From Candidatus Poseidonia sp. (GTDB lineage: Archaea; Thermoplasmatota; Poseidoniia; Poseidoniales; Poseidoniaceae), in contig JADHPT010000001.1 of the NCBI GenBank assembly GCA_016778305.1, forward strand, positions 200,457 through 264,456: a DNA stretch of 64,000 nt. The letters run 5' to 3'. Position 1 is the stretch's first letter. Every line of letters starts with the position of its first letter. The notes under the pieces are model-generated. The model searched no databases. It saw only the letters and a program-made list of their open reading frames with translations, and was not told the origin of the DNA. This document shows, piece by piece, positions 27,301 to 35,521 of the stretch. Position numbers and translations under genes: made by a program.

Positions 27301-27690
27301 TCAGTACACGAGTTGGGAGTCAGAAGTGACCGTCAATTCAATGACTCCGGGGGGCCCACTCCACACAATGTTGTCGTCGGGAACAATGAGTGCATTATCC
27401 CCCTCTTCATATCCAAGAACAGCTTTGACAGATCCAAAGGAGCAGTAGAGTTTAGCTCCATCTAAAAGAGATTCCATAAAAGATCGGACCATTGGTACGT
27501 CTGATGCCATCTCCTTATCGAGGATGTCAATGAAATCCGATTCAAGCAAGCGCACACCTGCGGCTGCAAAGAATACGCTGACATCATGCCCCTCAGAAAC
27601 AGCACGCGCTGCACAGGCCAATCCAACAATTGATTTCATGTGGTCGATAGAGGGATCGGAAACAAAGTTCACAAAAACATGCTTGGGCAT
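27301..27690 (-). CDS. DsrE/DsrF-like protein
   Basis: About 129 residues when started at ATG 27690, which has GAGGTTGG upstream. The pattern HVFVNFVSDP, then ACAARAVSEGHDVSVFFAAAGV, a strand-helix-strand with an alternating hydrophobic core, fits the DsrE/DsrF/DrsH-like fold used in sulfur relay and peroxiredoxin-like proteins. The cysteine of sulfur-relay DsrE is not obvious at the usual place. A C-terminal extension has VWSGPPG. It sits between rps7 and EF-2, inside the otherwise conserved ribosomal string. Function is not known. Confidence 0.7.
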   Translation of the reverse strand: MPKHVFVNFVSDPSIDHMKSIVGLACAARAVSEGHDVSVFFAAAGVRLLESDFIDILDKEMASDVPMVRSFMESLLDGAKLYCSFGSVKAVLGYEEGDNALIVPDDNIVWSGPPGVIELTVTSDSQLVY

Positions 27691-27792
27691 GGTTTCCAAC
27701 CGAGGTTGGAGGATAATGAACGTTTGGAATATGGGTAACAAGGCACCCAAGAAATATCGAACATCTACTGTGGCCGCTAAGGCCCGAGAAAA

Positions 27793-28404
27793 TCAACGAG
27801 CAGATGCTGCGATTCGCTCAAGTTCTTCCTTTTTACCAACGGCGTATGAAGTAACGTCGCCATCGCTGGCTTTGGTTAATTCGTTGATGATACAATTCTT
27901 GAGTGTTCGCTTGGATTTGTGTGTTCCTTGCTGCGCTCCTTTGGCAAGGTTAGCAAGAGCGACGTCCAGCCTACGTGAAGGGGAGGAGTCAACTGCCTTA
28001 GGTTGTGACACTGCACCAAATTTGATACGAGTGATTTCCTCCATAGGCGCTGCATTGCAAAGTGCATTCACGAAAATTTGAAGCGGGTTTTCGCCAGATC
28101 GCTCGGCAATTTCGTCCAATGCTCCTTCGAAGGCTTTCATGGCGCCCATTTTCTTACCGGTATATGACCCGGTTCGCATGAGTTTGTTGATGTAGCGTTC
28201 TACAACAGATAGTTTGGCTTTACCAAACCAGGCATTGGCGTGACGTCCTCCAGTGTGGGGAACGCCAACGGTTGTGAGATTGATGTAAGGTGCAAGACCT
28301 GGGTCTTTGCAGGTCACTTCGGAAGCATCCCACTTACCAAAGACATTGGTTCCTATACCTGCAATAGGTTTGACTTCAGGAGCATCGGTTTCTGCATCAC
28401 TCAT
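27793..28404 (-). CDS. rps7: 30S ribosomal protein S7 (uS7)
   Basis: About 203 residues. An acidic N-terminal extension (SDAETDAPE) precedes the archaeal uS7 body: VERYINKLMRTGSYTGKK, NPLQIFVNALCNAAPMEEITRI and the C-terminal CIINELTKAS. uS7 organises the 3' domain of 16S rRNA near the decoding site. GAGGTG ends 6 bases before ATG 28404; two more ATG codons lie directly upstream, and the ORF start at 28458 overlaps rps12. It follows rps12 with a 10-base gap. Confidence 0.95.
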   Translation of the reverse strand: MSDAETDAPEVKPIAGIGTNVFGKWDASEVTCKDPGLAPYINLTTVGVPHTGGRHANAWFGKAKLSVVERYINKLMRTGSYTGKKMGAMKAFEGALDEIAERSGENPLQIFVNALCNAAPMEEITRIKFGAVSQPKAVDSSPSRRLDVALANLAKGAQQGTHKSKRTLKNCIINELTKASDGDVTSYAVGKKEELERIAASAR

Positions 28405-28414
28405 CATCATCACC

Positions 28415-28843
28415 TCAGCGGACTGGCTTCTCCTTGCGTCCTCGGACCATTTCGTCAAGGGACACGCCGTTGACTTGAATTACTTTGTAACGGACTCCGG
28501 GGATGTCACCGTATGAACGACCCATGCGTCCACCGATACCTTCGACCATGACTTCGTCGTGTTCGTCGATAAAGTTGATAGCACCATCACCAGGGGCGAA
28601 AGCCGTCAATTTATTTCCATTCTTAATCAAGGAAATCTTCACAGCCTTGCGAATTCCTGAGTTAGGTTGCTTGGCTTCGATACCGACTTTTTCGATAACG
28701 ATACCCTTTGCTTGGGTTGATCCAGCCAATGGATCATGCTTGGCGCGGCTCTTGAGCATGCGCTTCTTGTATCGACGGTCAGACCATCGGAATTTTTGGC
28801 GGTCCTTTGCCATCTTTGCACCTGCGAAGAGTCCTCTACCCAT
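28415..28843 (-). CDS. rps12: 30S ribosomal protein S12 (uS12)
   Basis: 142 residues, first gene of the str-like operon. [10 protein letters not shown] opens the archaeal/eukaryotic uS12; [19 protein letters not shown] and [18 protein letters not shown] are invariant blocks. uS12 contacts the decoding centre and controls accuracy. Several ATG codons occur in a row (ATGATGATGATGGG); the one at 28843 starts the conserved protein and follows AGGTG. A TATA box lies about 45 bases upstream at 28884-28890. The gene is divergent from ubiD. Confidence 0.97.
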   Translation of the reverse strand: MGRGLFAGAKMAKDRQKFRWSDRRYKKRMLKSRAKHDPLAGSTQAKGIVIEKVGIEAKQPNSGIRKAVKISLIKNGNKLTAFAPGDGAINFIDEHDEVMVEGIGGRMGRSYGDIPGVRYKVIQVNGVSLDEMVRGRKEKPVR

Positions 28844-28883
28844 CATCATCACCTATTGAAGCATTTTGCCGACTTGCCGCCCC

Positions 28884-28890
28884 TATTTAA
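28884..28890 (-). promoter_or_regulatory. Candidate TATA box of the rps12-rps7-EF-2 operon
   Basis: Minus strand TTAAATA, 41-47 bases before the rps12 ATG, within the 160-base region between rps12 and the divergent ubiD gene. A transcript start about 25 bases on (near 28861) would give a leader of about 18 bases holding the AGGTGATG ribosome-binding sequence. The spacing fits archaeal promoters. Confidence 0.5.
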
Positions 28891-29003
28891 TCAAATCCCT
28901 CTCGGCGCTCTCATCCATGCCTCTGTGTATTGGTTTTCAACCGCCTATAATCCCCGCACACGAAGTGAACAACATTCAAGCAACGCCTCCTCGTGGAAGC
29001 GTC

Positions 29004-30275
29004 ATGGCCTTTCGTGACCACCTTGCCGCTGCCACCGTAGAAAAGAGCGAAATTAGCCTTATTCATGAGATGCTTGAGCATTCTCAATCCTCCAACCATG
29101 CCATGACAGTTTTTGAAAACATCACGGAATGTCCGGGCCACAGATCAGCCGTGAACATGCTTACACGCGACCGTCTTTGTGCAGCAATCGGTATAGAGCC
29201 AGAAGCATATATTGACACGCTTGGATGGGCGATGACAAACCCAAGCACCCCCATCCTCGTAGATACGAAAGATGCCCCATGCATGGAAAATATTGCCGCA
29301 GATGTCGATTTGAATTTGATCCCGATACCTCATCACTGGCCGGCCGATCGAGGTCGCTATTCTTCAGCGAGCATCATCATCGCGCAGGACAATGGTATTC
29401 GAAATGTATCCTTCCATCGACAATTCTTACGAGATAAGAATCACCTTGTTGTCCGCCTCGTCCCCCGGCATCTTCGCACCATGGTCATGAACGCTCGCAG
29501 CGAAGGAAGAGAAGTTTCAGTAGCGGTTGTAAACGCCCCTGACCCAGTTGTATTGTTGGCTGCTGCAATGTCCTTCAGCGAGAACATCGACGAACTCACG
29601 ATTGCTGCTGCCCTTCATGAAAAACTCTACGGAACCCCCCTTCATTTGGTTGAACTTCCAAACGGCGTTCAAATCCCTGCAGATGCAGAATACGCCTGGT
29701 GGGGCCGTATCACCCTTGAAGACGATGACGAGGGACCATATGTTGACATCACGGGGACTGTTGATGATGTCCGACAAGAACCAGTTATCGAGATTGACGG
29801 GCTCACGCACAGAGACAACCCCATTTTCCACGCGCTCATTCCCGGTGAGGCTGAGCACAAGACCCTCATGGGCCTTCCCCGAGCACCAACCATCAAGGCA
29901 GCTGTTAATGAGGTTGTCAACTGTATCGACGTCCACATGACCGAAGGCGGATGTGGTTGGCTTGGAGCAGTTTTGAAAATTAAAAAGGAAAATCACGATG
30001 ATGGAATGAAAGCCATTGAAGCTGCATTTGCAGGCCATAAAAGCATGAAAATCGTCACCGTCGTTGATGAAGACATTGACATCACCGACCCTGTACGTGT
30101 TGAATGGGCCATGATGACCCGCTGGCAACCAGACAAAGACACGATTATTCTAAGCAATCAACGAGGAAGTTCATTGGACCCTTCACGTTATGAGGACGGC
30201 AAGACCTCCAAGATCGGTTTTGATGCAACCATTGACTTTGGCGTTGAGCGCGAAGGATTCATGTCCGTACAATAG
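29004..30275 (+). CDS. UbiD-family prenylated-FMN decarboxylase
   Basis: About 423 residues. FRDHLAA, IPIPHHWPADRGRY, ADAEYAWWGRI, HRDNPIFHALIPGEAEHK and the later CGWLGAVLKIKK segment belong to UbiD decarboxylases. ATG 29004 begins the conserved MAFRDHL; the longer ORF start is rejected. Two roles are plausible: trans-anhydromevalonate-5-phosphate decarboxylase of the archaeal mevalonate pathway, which would feed the isopentenyl phosphate kinase encoded at 21932, or the late decarboxylase of futalosine menaquinone synthesis, since mqnE/A/D are present. Motifs alone do not decide. It is divergent from rps12 and followed 10 bases later by a TPR-like gene. Confidence 0.9.
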   Translation: MAFRDHLAAATVEKSEISLIHEMLEHSQSSNHAMTVFENITECPGHRSAVNMLTRDRLCAAIGIEPEAYIDTLGWAMTNPSTPILVDTKDAPCMENIAADVDLNLIPIPHHWPADRGRYSSASIIIAQDNGIRNVSFHRQFLRDKNHLVVRLVPRHLRTMVMNARSEGREVSVAVVNAPDPVVLLAAAMSFSENIDELTIAAALHEKLYGTPLHLVELPNGVQIPADAEYAWWGRITLEDDDEGPYVDITGTVDDVRQEPVIEIDGLTHRDNPIFHALIPGEAEHKTLMGLPRAPTIKAAVNEVVNCIDVHMTEGGCGWLGAVLKIKKENHDDGMKAIEAAFAGHKSMKIVTVVDEDIDITDPVRVEWAMMTRWQPDKDTIILSNQRGSSLDPSRYEDGKTSKIGFDATIDFGVEREGFMSVQ

Positions 30276-30285
30276 GGGTGCAATC

Positions 30286-31308
30286 ATGGTCGAAAGTCAA
30301 GACCTTTTGCAACACCCGAGGAGAAATTTAGGCAATCGATATCGTTCAACTGCTCAAAAATTCGCCAACCTCGCCAAAAAAGACCCTGCGAGGGCAAACG
30401 AAAACCTCGCGTGGGCAGAACAGAATGCACGACAGGCTATTTTACATGATTTTACCGACGAACGCAACTGGCGATGTTTAGCCGATCTCAAAGTTTTGAA
30501 TCGGGACGGAGATGGCCTCCATGCTGTGCTTGAAGATGTATTTTCTATCCTCGGTAGAGATCCTGAACATCTTGACCAATTGAGAGGAATTGATTTTCTA
30601 GCAGTGGGTCAAGAATTGCTTGAGGCTGCCTTCGCCAAAGATCCACTTGACCCTGATAATTGGTGGGCCTTGATGACCTCGGCAGAAACTGAAGATGATT
30701 CGAGCAACACGTTCACCCTCGCATCTTTTGCGGCCCGATGTCGCCGCCTCAATTTTTCAGACCAACGTGCAAACATCGTATTTGGTCGCCGTATTGAGCG
30801 CATCCGAGTTTCAGGGGATGAAGACCTTTTTATCGATCTAGCACGACAATTGCTAGCTCACAGACCTTTGAATCATGAATTGTGGATGGAAATGGGGAGA
30901 CTCCATGAACGACGCAATGAAATTGATGATGCATGGTCGTGTTACGACCACGTTCAACAGTTGCGACCTCATCTTACAGTTCGGGACCAATTTCTCGACC
31001 GTTTGAAACGAGGAATGGATGGAGAAGAACAACTGCCTTGGTCAGGTCCAAGTATCGAGCATCGTGATGCTTTTTTGAAAAATATGGAATCACTCACAGA
31101 GCGCATTTCAACCCAGCAAGATATCGACACTTCTGCTGTCACAGAGGATCATGACGCAGAACACGTTCATCCGGATGAAGTTCGCCTCAAATCACTGATA
31201 GAGCAAGACGATTATCAAGAGGCTTTCTTCCTTGCTCGCCGCTTATTGGCAAATGGAGAAGAATGGGCGCACCCGTGGTTGGACCAAATCAAACAAAAAA
31301 TGAGTTGA
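30286..31308 (+). CDS. TPR-like helical repeat protein
   Basis: 340 residues, mostly helical, with tandem TPR-like units: FANLAKKDPARANENLAWAEQNARQA near the start, DPLDPDNWWALMTSAE in the middle, LNHELWMEMGRLHERRNEIDDAW and a final DDYQEAFFLARRLLANG. No signal or membrane span. ATG 30286 has GGGGTG 5 bases upstream, so it is preferred to the ORF start at 30190 inside ubiD. TPR proteins are usually scaffolds; the partner is unknown. It is probably co-transcribed with ubiD and the Nudix gene. Confidence 0.8.
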   Translation: MVESQDLLQHPRRNLGNRYRSTAQKFANLAKKDPARANENLAWAEQNARQAILHDFTDERNWRCLADLKVLNRDGDGLHAVLEDVFSILGRDPEHLDQLRGIDFLAVGQELLEAAFAKDPLDPDNWWALMTSAETEDDSSNTFTLASFAARCRRLNFSDQRANIVFGRRIERIRVSGDEDLFIDLARQLLAHRPLNHELWMEMGRLHERRNEIDDAWSCYDHVQQLRPHLTVRDQFLDRLKRGMDGEEQLPWSGPSIEHRDAFLKNMESLTERISTQQDIDTSAVTEDHDAEHVHPDEVRLKSLIEQDDYQEAFFLARRLLANGEEWAHPWLDQIKQKMS

Positions 31309-31312
31309 TCCT

Positions 31313-31717
31313 TTGTCCGCAAATCTACCTGTTTTTGTCTTGGGCTGGATAACGGTTGCAGGAGAAGCGCCAACCCTGATGGGAGAAGGTGGCAGAGTCC
31401 TCTTTGTTCGTCATCCCCAACGTGGTTGGGAAATCCCTGGAGGTCACCTCGAAGAAGGCGAAACTCCTGAAAATGCTCTGGCACGAGAGTTATTTGAAGA
31501 GACTGGACTCAAAGGAAGGCTTCAGCGCTGGAATACTGAATATTATCCCAAAGGATGGGTTGGCCACGTCATTGTAGATTCCACGGAACAAGAATTCTGG
31601 CAGGCGGATGATGACAAGGTCTCGCAGGTGCGATGGTGGTCAACAACGCCTCCTGTCATTCAATGGACCAAAGAGGAATTTGAAGACTTGTCCGACTGGT
31701 TCTCAAAGCCGATTTGA
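31313..31717 (+). CDS. Nudix hydrolase
   Basis: 134 residues with a complete Nudix box, GGHLEEGETPENALARELFEETGL (G-x5-E-x7-REUxEExGU). These enzymes cleave nucleoside diphosphates linked to another group; the substrate cannot be read from the motif. It starts at TTG 31313, four bases after the TPR-like stop. The two C-terminal tryptophan-rich segments (VRWWST and LSDWFSK) complete the fold. Its 3' end overlaps the convergent helical-repeat gene by 15 bases. Confidence 0.88.
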   Translation: MSANLPVFVLGWITVAGEAPTLMGEGGRVLFVRHPQRGWEIPGGHLEEGETPENALARELFEETGLKGRLQRWNTEYYPKGWVGHVIVDSTEQEFWQADDDKVSQVRWWSTTPPVIQWTKEEFEDLSDWFSKPI

Positions 31718-32782
31718 ATCGAGTACTGTTAACGTTGCCAACCGCTTTCCCCACAGCGTTGTAGTCGCTTCATCATCAGCACATGCTTGAGCTACAGCAG
31801 CCAACATGGGATCGTCAACCTCATCGGGAGAAGCCATCAGGTCAGCGAACACTTCCATTCGCCCCATACGGTGAGCAAGCGTAAGCATGGCTCGAACCGC
31901 TGGGCGATCGGGACCCGAATATCCAGGCTCAAGATGTTCGATACACCAATTGAAAACGCCGGACAGGTCATCTGGATGGACCGAAAGGGATGGACGGTCT
32001 TCGTCGACACCAACTGGGGAAGCCTCCTCAACCTGAACGTGCATGAATGTGGCATTCATATCCTGATGCTCATAACTCAGGTCCAAAAAGAGGGACCCTG
32101 CTTCAATGGCCATTTGAGACTGCCCAGCCATGATGGCGTGTTTATGCGCATTCCAAGCGTGACGTCCAGCATCAAAATCATGTCCAATAGCATGGCGTAT
32201 ACGACTTGCGCCGAGCCTTGAAATCGCCACTGTTTCATGCGCATGGCCAGCCTTGCGAGAGATGTCCCCATAGACTTGCAAAGCCATCAACGCCTCACCT
32301 TGGGCGAGATGGTAGGCGGCCTTGTTAAGCAACGATAGATCGTGGTCCCGGCTTGCTTTCGCCACAGATTTCAAGCGTGTTTCAGCCCATGTCAAATCCT
32401 GCTCGGCGCCTTCAGAATCCCCCGCTTCATAGCGAACTAAACCTCGCTCCATGCGCAATCGTCCTTCGAGAGCGAGGTCGCGAGTTTCGGGATGGGTTAC
32501 CACTTCAAGAGCGGTTTCAATTGCTTCAGAAAGATGGGTATCACCCAACCAACGACGACGAACAAGTGACATGACTGCCATCTCACCAGGTGTTAGAAAT
32601 CCTTCAATGACTTCCAAAAGTTCAGGCGCATCGAGAAAAAGAGCTGCCTCTGCCAACGTGAGCCAAGACGGCCATCCCGATTCTTCCTTCCAGTCACTGA
32701 GAACATCTGCAGACACGGGCCCCTCTTCTCGCCATTTTGAAATCAATCGGCCGGGTCCTTCGGGTGTTTCAATTACAGTCAT
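31703..32782 (-). CDS. Helical-repeat (TPR-like) protein at the end of the exosome operon
   Basis: About 359 residues, helical throughout, with TPR-like spacing in AGDSEGAEQDLTWAETRL, NKAAYHLAQGEALMALQVYGDI and RHAWNAHKHAIMAGQSQMA. No membrane or signal segment. ATG 32782 (MTVIETPEGPG) is preferred over 32818, which lies inside the upstream DHH gene. It follows the DHH phosphoesterase by 4 bases and so looks like the last gene of the long proteasome/exosome operon, although no such member is usual there. Family not recognised. Confidence 0.75.
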   Translation of the reverse strand: MTVIETPEGPGRLISKWREEGPVSADVLSDWKEESGWPSWLTLAEAALFLDAPELLEVIEGFLTPGEMAVMSLVRRRWLGDTHLSEAIETALEVVTHPETRDLALEGRLRMERGLVRYEAGDSEGAEQDLTWAETRLKSVAKASRDHDLSLLNKAAYHLAQGEALMALQVYGDISRKAGHAHETVAISRLGASRIRHAIGHDFDAGRHAWNAHKHAIMAGQSQMAIEAGSLFLDLSYEHQDMNATFMHVQVEEASPVGVDEDRPSLSVHPDDLSGVFNWCIEHLEPGYSGPDRPAVRAMLTLAHRMGRMEVFADLMASPDEVDDPMLAAVAQACADDEATTTLWGKRLATLTVLDSNRL

Positions 32783-32786
32783 CGGT

Positions 32787-33779
32787 TCACTTCCCTCGTT
32801 CAATTCGAGCAACAGCATCTATGAATGCGGATTCAGCTGCTACCGGATCGGCTTGACCAGACCATCCTGCGGCTCCATCATGCCCCCCACCCTTGCCGCC
32901 GAGCGATTCAGAAAGACCTTCCATGATACTTCCAAGATGCAAGCCAGCGAGAACACTGGACCTCGATGCACGAACGGTGAGACGAGTTTCTCCGTGTCGA
33001 TGACGGGTAACGACAACGGCATCAGCCCCAATACCCGACAGCAATGAGGCGACTCTCCCTTCGAGCGTACCTGCGGTCGAACGCAATACACGCCATGGGC
33101 CAGCTTCAGTAAGTTCAGTACGTTGCAACCCTCTCAACATAGCACCTTGGTCACTGGGGGATGGTCGTTCATCTTCCATTGATTCAATGAAGGACTGGTA
33201 GTCAATGCCCCCGTTTTCAAGAAGCGATGCTGCGATTTCAAACGAACCTGCATTGGCATGTCGGAATCGCCCGGTATCTGTGACTAATCCTGCGAGGAGG
33301 AACTCACATACTGGACCTGTCATTTGCTTATTTGCGTGGTTGAGCATGTACCTGGCAACCATTTCGGTTGTTGAACGTACATCCCACTTCAATGAGAAAT
33401 CGCCTTCCTGTAACTTCCAATCATCGGTTGCATGGTGGTCGAGGATACATTTGGGTACGTTGGGCAAGTCAAGACCTGTTTGGTCGGCTGCTGCTGCATC
33501 AACGATAACTAGTGCACTGATGCTGGATGGCCATTGTTCTCTGCCCGACTTCAACAGGCGAAAAGGAGCGTGGTGAGACTCAACAAGACGTCGCGCAACG
33601 CGACCGAGATGGACGCCACATGCCATGAAGTTGGGATGGATGGATGAAAGTGCGATTGCTGAACCAACGGTATCCATATCACCATTTTTCCCAGTAATGA
33701 CCGCAACGGGTCCACGGGCGGTTGCCTCACATAGCCAATGATGCAACGATTCTAAATCGTCGTTATGCAGTTGTTTCAT
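32787..33779 (-). CDS. DHH/DHHA1 phosphoesterase (NrnA/RecJ-like)
   Basis: 330 residues. GKNGDMDTVGSA is motif I with its Asp pair, LVIVDAAA motif II, and LDHHATDD the DHH signature (motif III). The C-terminal DHHA1 domain ends with LGGKGGGHDGAAGWSG, which binds substrate. Relatives degrade short oligonucleotides, PAP or cyclic dinucleotide products. In archaea a DHH gene often lies next to pcc1 and prefoldin beta, as here. Its ATG overlaps the prefoldin stop as ATGA. The exact substrate is unknown. Confidence 0.9.
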   Translation of the reverse strand: MKQLHNDDLESLHHWLCEATARGPVAVITGKNGDMDTVGSAIALSSIHPNFMACGVHLGRVARRLVESHHAPFRLLKSGREQWPSSISALVIVDAAAADQTGLDLPNVPKCILDHHATDDWKLQEGDFSLKWDVRSTTEMVARYMLNHANKQMTGPVCEFLLAGLVTDTGRFRHANAGSFEIAASLLENGGIDYQSFIESMEDERPSPSDQGAMLRGLQRTELTEAGPWRVLRSTAGTLEGRVASLLSGIGADAVVVTRHRHGETRLTVRASRSSVLAGLHLGSIMEGLSESLGGKGGGHDGAAGWSGQADPVAAESAFIDAVARIERGK

Positions 33780-34093
33780 TCCTGTGCACCCTGAAGTGAA
33801 GATTTGAGCTCGTCATAGGTTTGGACCAATTGCTTTTCACGTTCAGCGAAACGCTCGAGATGAACACGCAGTGCTGCAAGTGTTTCGGTCAGTTCAACAA
33901 CGAGTGCATCACGGTCACTTACCTCGATCAGTACACCGCCAAGTTGACGATGAAGTGAGAGGTCAGCTGGCTGATTTTTTACAGCCTCAACCGTCCCCTC
34001 AAGTTCTTGGACTTGAGCACGAACGCTGCTCACTTGTTGGCGCGCGGCCTGCACTTCAGCAACGACCATTTGGAGTTGTTCGAGATGTTCCAT
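33776..34093 (-). CDS. pfdB: Prefoldin beta subunit
   Basis: About 105 residues: two long coiled-coil helices (EQLQMVVAEVQAARQQVSSVRAQVQELEGTVEAV and LVVELTETLAALRVHLERFAEREKQLVQTYDELK) joined by a short beta hairpin around LSLHRQLGGVLIEVSD, the prefoldin beta layout. Prefoldin captures unfolded proteins for the chaperonin. Position between pcc1 and the DHH gene is the conserved archaeal order. A TTG at 34105 could start it; ATG 34093 is used. Confidence 0.88.
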   Translation of the reverse strand: MEHLEQLQMVVAEVQAARQQVSSVRAQVQELEGTVEAVKNQPADLSLHRQLGGVLIEVSDRDALVVELTETLAALRVHLERFAEREKQLVQTYDELKSSLQGAQE

Positions 34094-34126
34094 TTGCTCA
34101 CTCAATTGAAGCGGTGAGGTTGTGGT

Positions 34127-34351
34127 TCAAGAATGCTTGCCGAATACTTTCAGGACGGAATCTGTGGCGATCAAACCGCGCATGCGTGTATTCCACATGG
34201 CTCTCATGTCTTTGGCATGTATTTCTTCAAGGTTAATTTGAAACTGATTATCTCCGGTCCAATGCGTTTCACAATCGGTGGCTAAGCATGCTGCGAGCGC
34301 CTTGGTATCGGTTTCGATCTCCGAGGAAATCTCCAAGGAAAGGCGCCACAT
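34127..34351 (-). CDS. pcc1: KEOPS complex subunit Pcc1
   Basis: About 74 residues. The sequence is divergent but shows the Pcc1 pattern: an acidic/hydrophobic opening strand (LSLEISSEIETDTKALAACL), a middle strand QFQINLEEIHAKDMRAMWNTRMRGL (similar to the A-x-D-x-x-x-L-R-A-x-x-N family block) and a short end. Pcc1 dimerises and holds the KEOPS complex that makes the t6A base on tRNAs. The call rests as much on gene order (L43e, pcc1, prefoldin beta) as on sequence. GTG at 34360 is an alternative start. Confidence 0.75.
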   Translation of the reverse strand: MWRLSLEISSEIETDTKALAACLATDCETHWTGDNQFQINLEEIHAKDMRAMWNTRMRGLIATDSVLKVFGKHS

Positions 34352-34372
34352 GTGCGTCACACTGGTGTCGAT

Positions 34373-34735
34373 TCACTCTTCTTCGCTAGAAGTTCGTGCA
34401 TCAGCCAATTCCCGTTCGTAATTCATGGCAGCTTGCTGTGCAATGAATGCCATGTCAGCGGTGGTTGCTCCATCAACTGAACGACGTAGAATTCGATTGT
34501 TTGCGTCTGAGGCACGGGTGAAGGGTTCCCAAGCGCCGCCAGCGAATGTGTGATCACATTTCTTACAGGTCCAAATGCCAACGGATTGGCGTTCGACCTT
34601 TTGATATTGACACACGGGGCATGTGTACTTGCGGGAGCGCTTGGCCATAGCCGAGCCTGCATTGCGTCGTACTGACACACCGTAGCGTGCACCGAATCGT
34701 GCTGTTGCACCTGCTTTCTGGGTTCGCTTTGCCAA
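34373..34735 (-). CDS. rpl37ae: 50S ribosomal protein L43e (L37Ae)
   Basis: 120 residues. RFGARYGVSVRRN and the zinc ribbon (CPVCQYQKVERQSVGIWTC, then CKKC) are the L37Ae signature, with FAGGAWEP after it. A C-terminal tail of about 35 residues beyond the usual end is Ala/Glu-rich. The start is TTG at 34735, immediately after the rrp42 TGA and 6-7 bases after GAGGAGG; no ATG in frame is better placed. It is embedded in the exosome operon between rrp42 and pcc1. Confidence 0.93.
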   Translation of the reverse strand: MAKRTQKAGATARFGARYGVSVRRNAGSAMAKRSRKYTCPVCQYQKVERQSVGIWTCKKCDHTFAGGAWEPFTRASDANNRILRRSVDGATTADMAFIAQQAAMNYERELADARTSSEEE

Positions 34736-35521
34736 TCAGTTCTCCTCCTCTTTTGCAACGATCTTTCGTAGTTCAACACAGCGCGTTTGTGCCACTTCGA
34801 ATATCTCGGCAAACTCGGCGGGGGTGAACACTCCTCTTAGTCCCTTCTGTAGAGAGTGGAGATGTCCTTCATCACCAAGTGTAATGTGAATGCGCTCGTC
34901 ACCACCGAGTTCTTCCTGCTCTGAAGCATCGAGAACAAAGCGGCCTCCAACCCTGGTAAAAGATGCCATGATTGGCGTTCCCTTGATCTGGAGTTTGTGA
35001 TCGTCACCGACATCAAAACGCTCAGCGGGAACGATTGCAGTACGCAAAGCAGCAATAGCGGCGAGCCCGCATGCATCGAAGATGTTGCCACGGTCTGAAA
35101 GAACGTGAATGTCAATCATGACACCCCAAACCTTCTCGCCAGGAACAATGCAGAGGCTTTCCATGTCAATGCAGCCTGATTCACGGATTCCACGGTCGAC
35201 AACACGGCCCAGTTCAATGGATTGAGGAGAAGGAGGGCCCGGTTCATACTTCCGACCTGCAACAGGACGAAGTTCAGCTCCGCACATGAGAGAGCCTTGA
35301 GTTGGGCGGTCTGGCCACGGTGTGCGCAATTCAAATTTGACACCAGCGTAGACAACAGTTCCGCCCATGACGACCTTTGCAGATCCTTCGGCATTGTAGA
35401 GACAGTTGGTTTCAAGCGTGAATTCACGACCTTCCCAACGACCACGTCCATCAAGGCGTGCATCGTCTTCAGCAAGACGAGCGAGTTCTTGGCGCAAAAG
35501 CGTAGGGACGAGTTCGACCAT
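34736..35521 (-). CDS. rrp42: Exosome core subunit Rrp42
   Basis: About 261 residues of the RNase PH fold. RLDGRGRWEGREFTLETN and GSAKVVMGGTVVYAGVKFEL open it; PERFDVGD-like AERFDVGDDHKLQIKGTPI is in the second half. Rrp42 forms the hexameric ring with Rrp41 and is catalytically inactive itself but needed for RNA binding. ATG at 35521 or 35524 overlaps the rrp41 stop. The order rrp4-rrp41-rrp42 is the classic archaeal one. Confidence 0.95.
   Translation of the reverse strand: MVELVPTLLRQELARLAEDDARLDGRGRWEGREFTLETNCLYNAEGSAKVVMGGTVVYAGVKFELRTPWPDRPTQGSLMCGAELRPVAGRKYEPGPPSPQSIELGRVVDRGIRESGCIDMESLCIVPGEKVWGVMIDIHVLSDRGNIFDACGLAAIAALRTAIVPAERFDVGDDHKLQIKGTPIMASFTRVGGRFVLDASEQEELGGDERIHITLGDEGHLHSLQKGLRGVFTPAEFAEIFEVAQTRCVELRKIVAKEEEN

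Noticed and set aside
27524-28081. 185-residue plus-strand ORF opposite the DsrE-like and rps7 genes
   Set aside because: It is antisense to rps7, a certain gene, and shows no domain.
29517-30128. 203-residue minus-strand ORF opposite ubiD
   Set aside because: The UbiD frame is well conserved here; the antisense frame has no family features.
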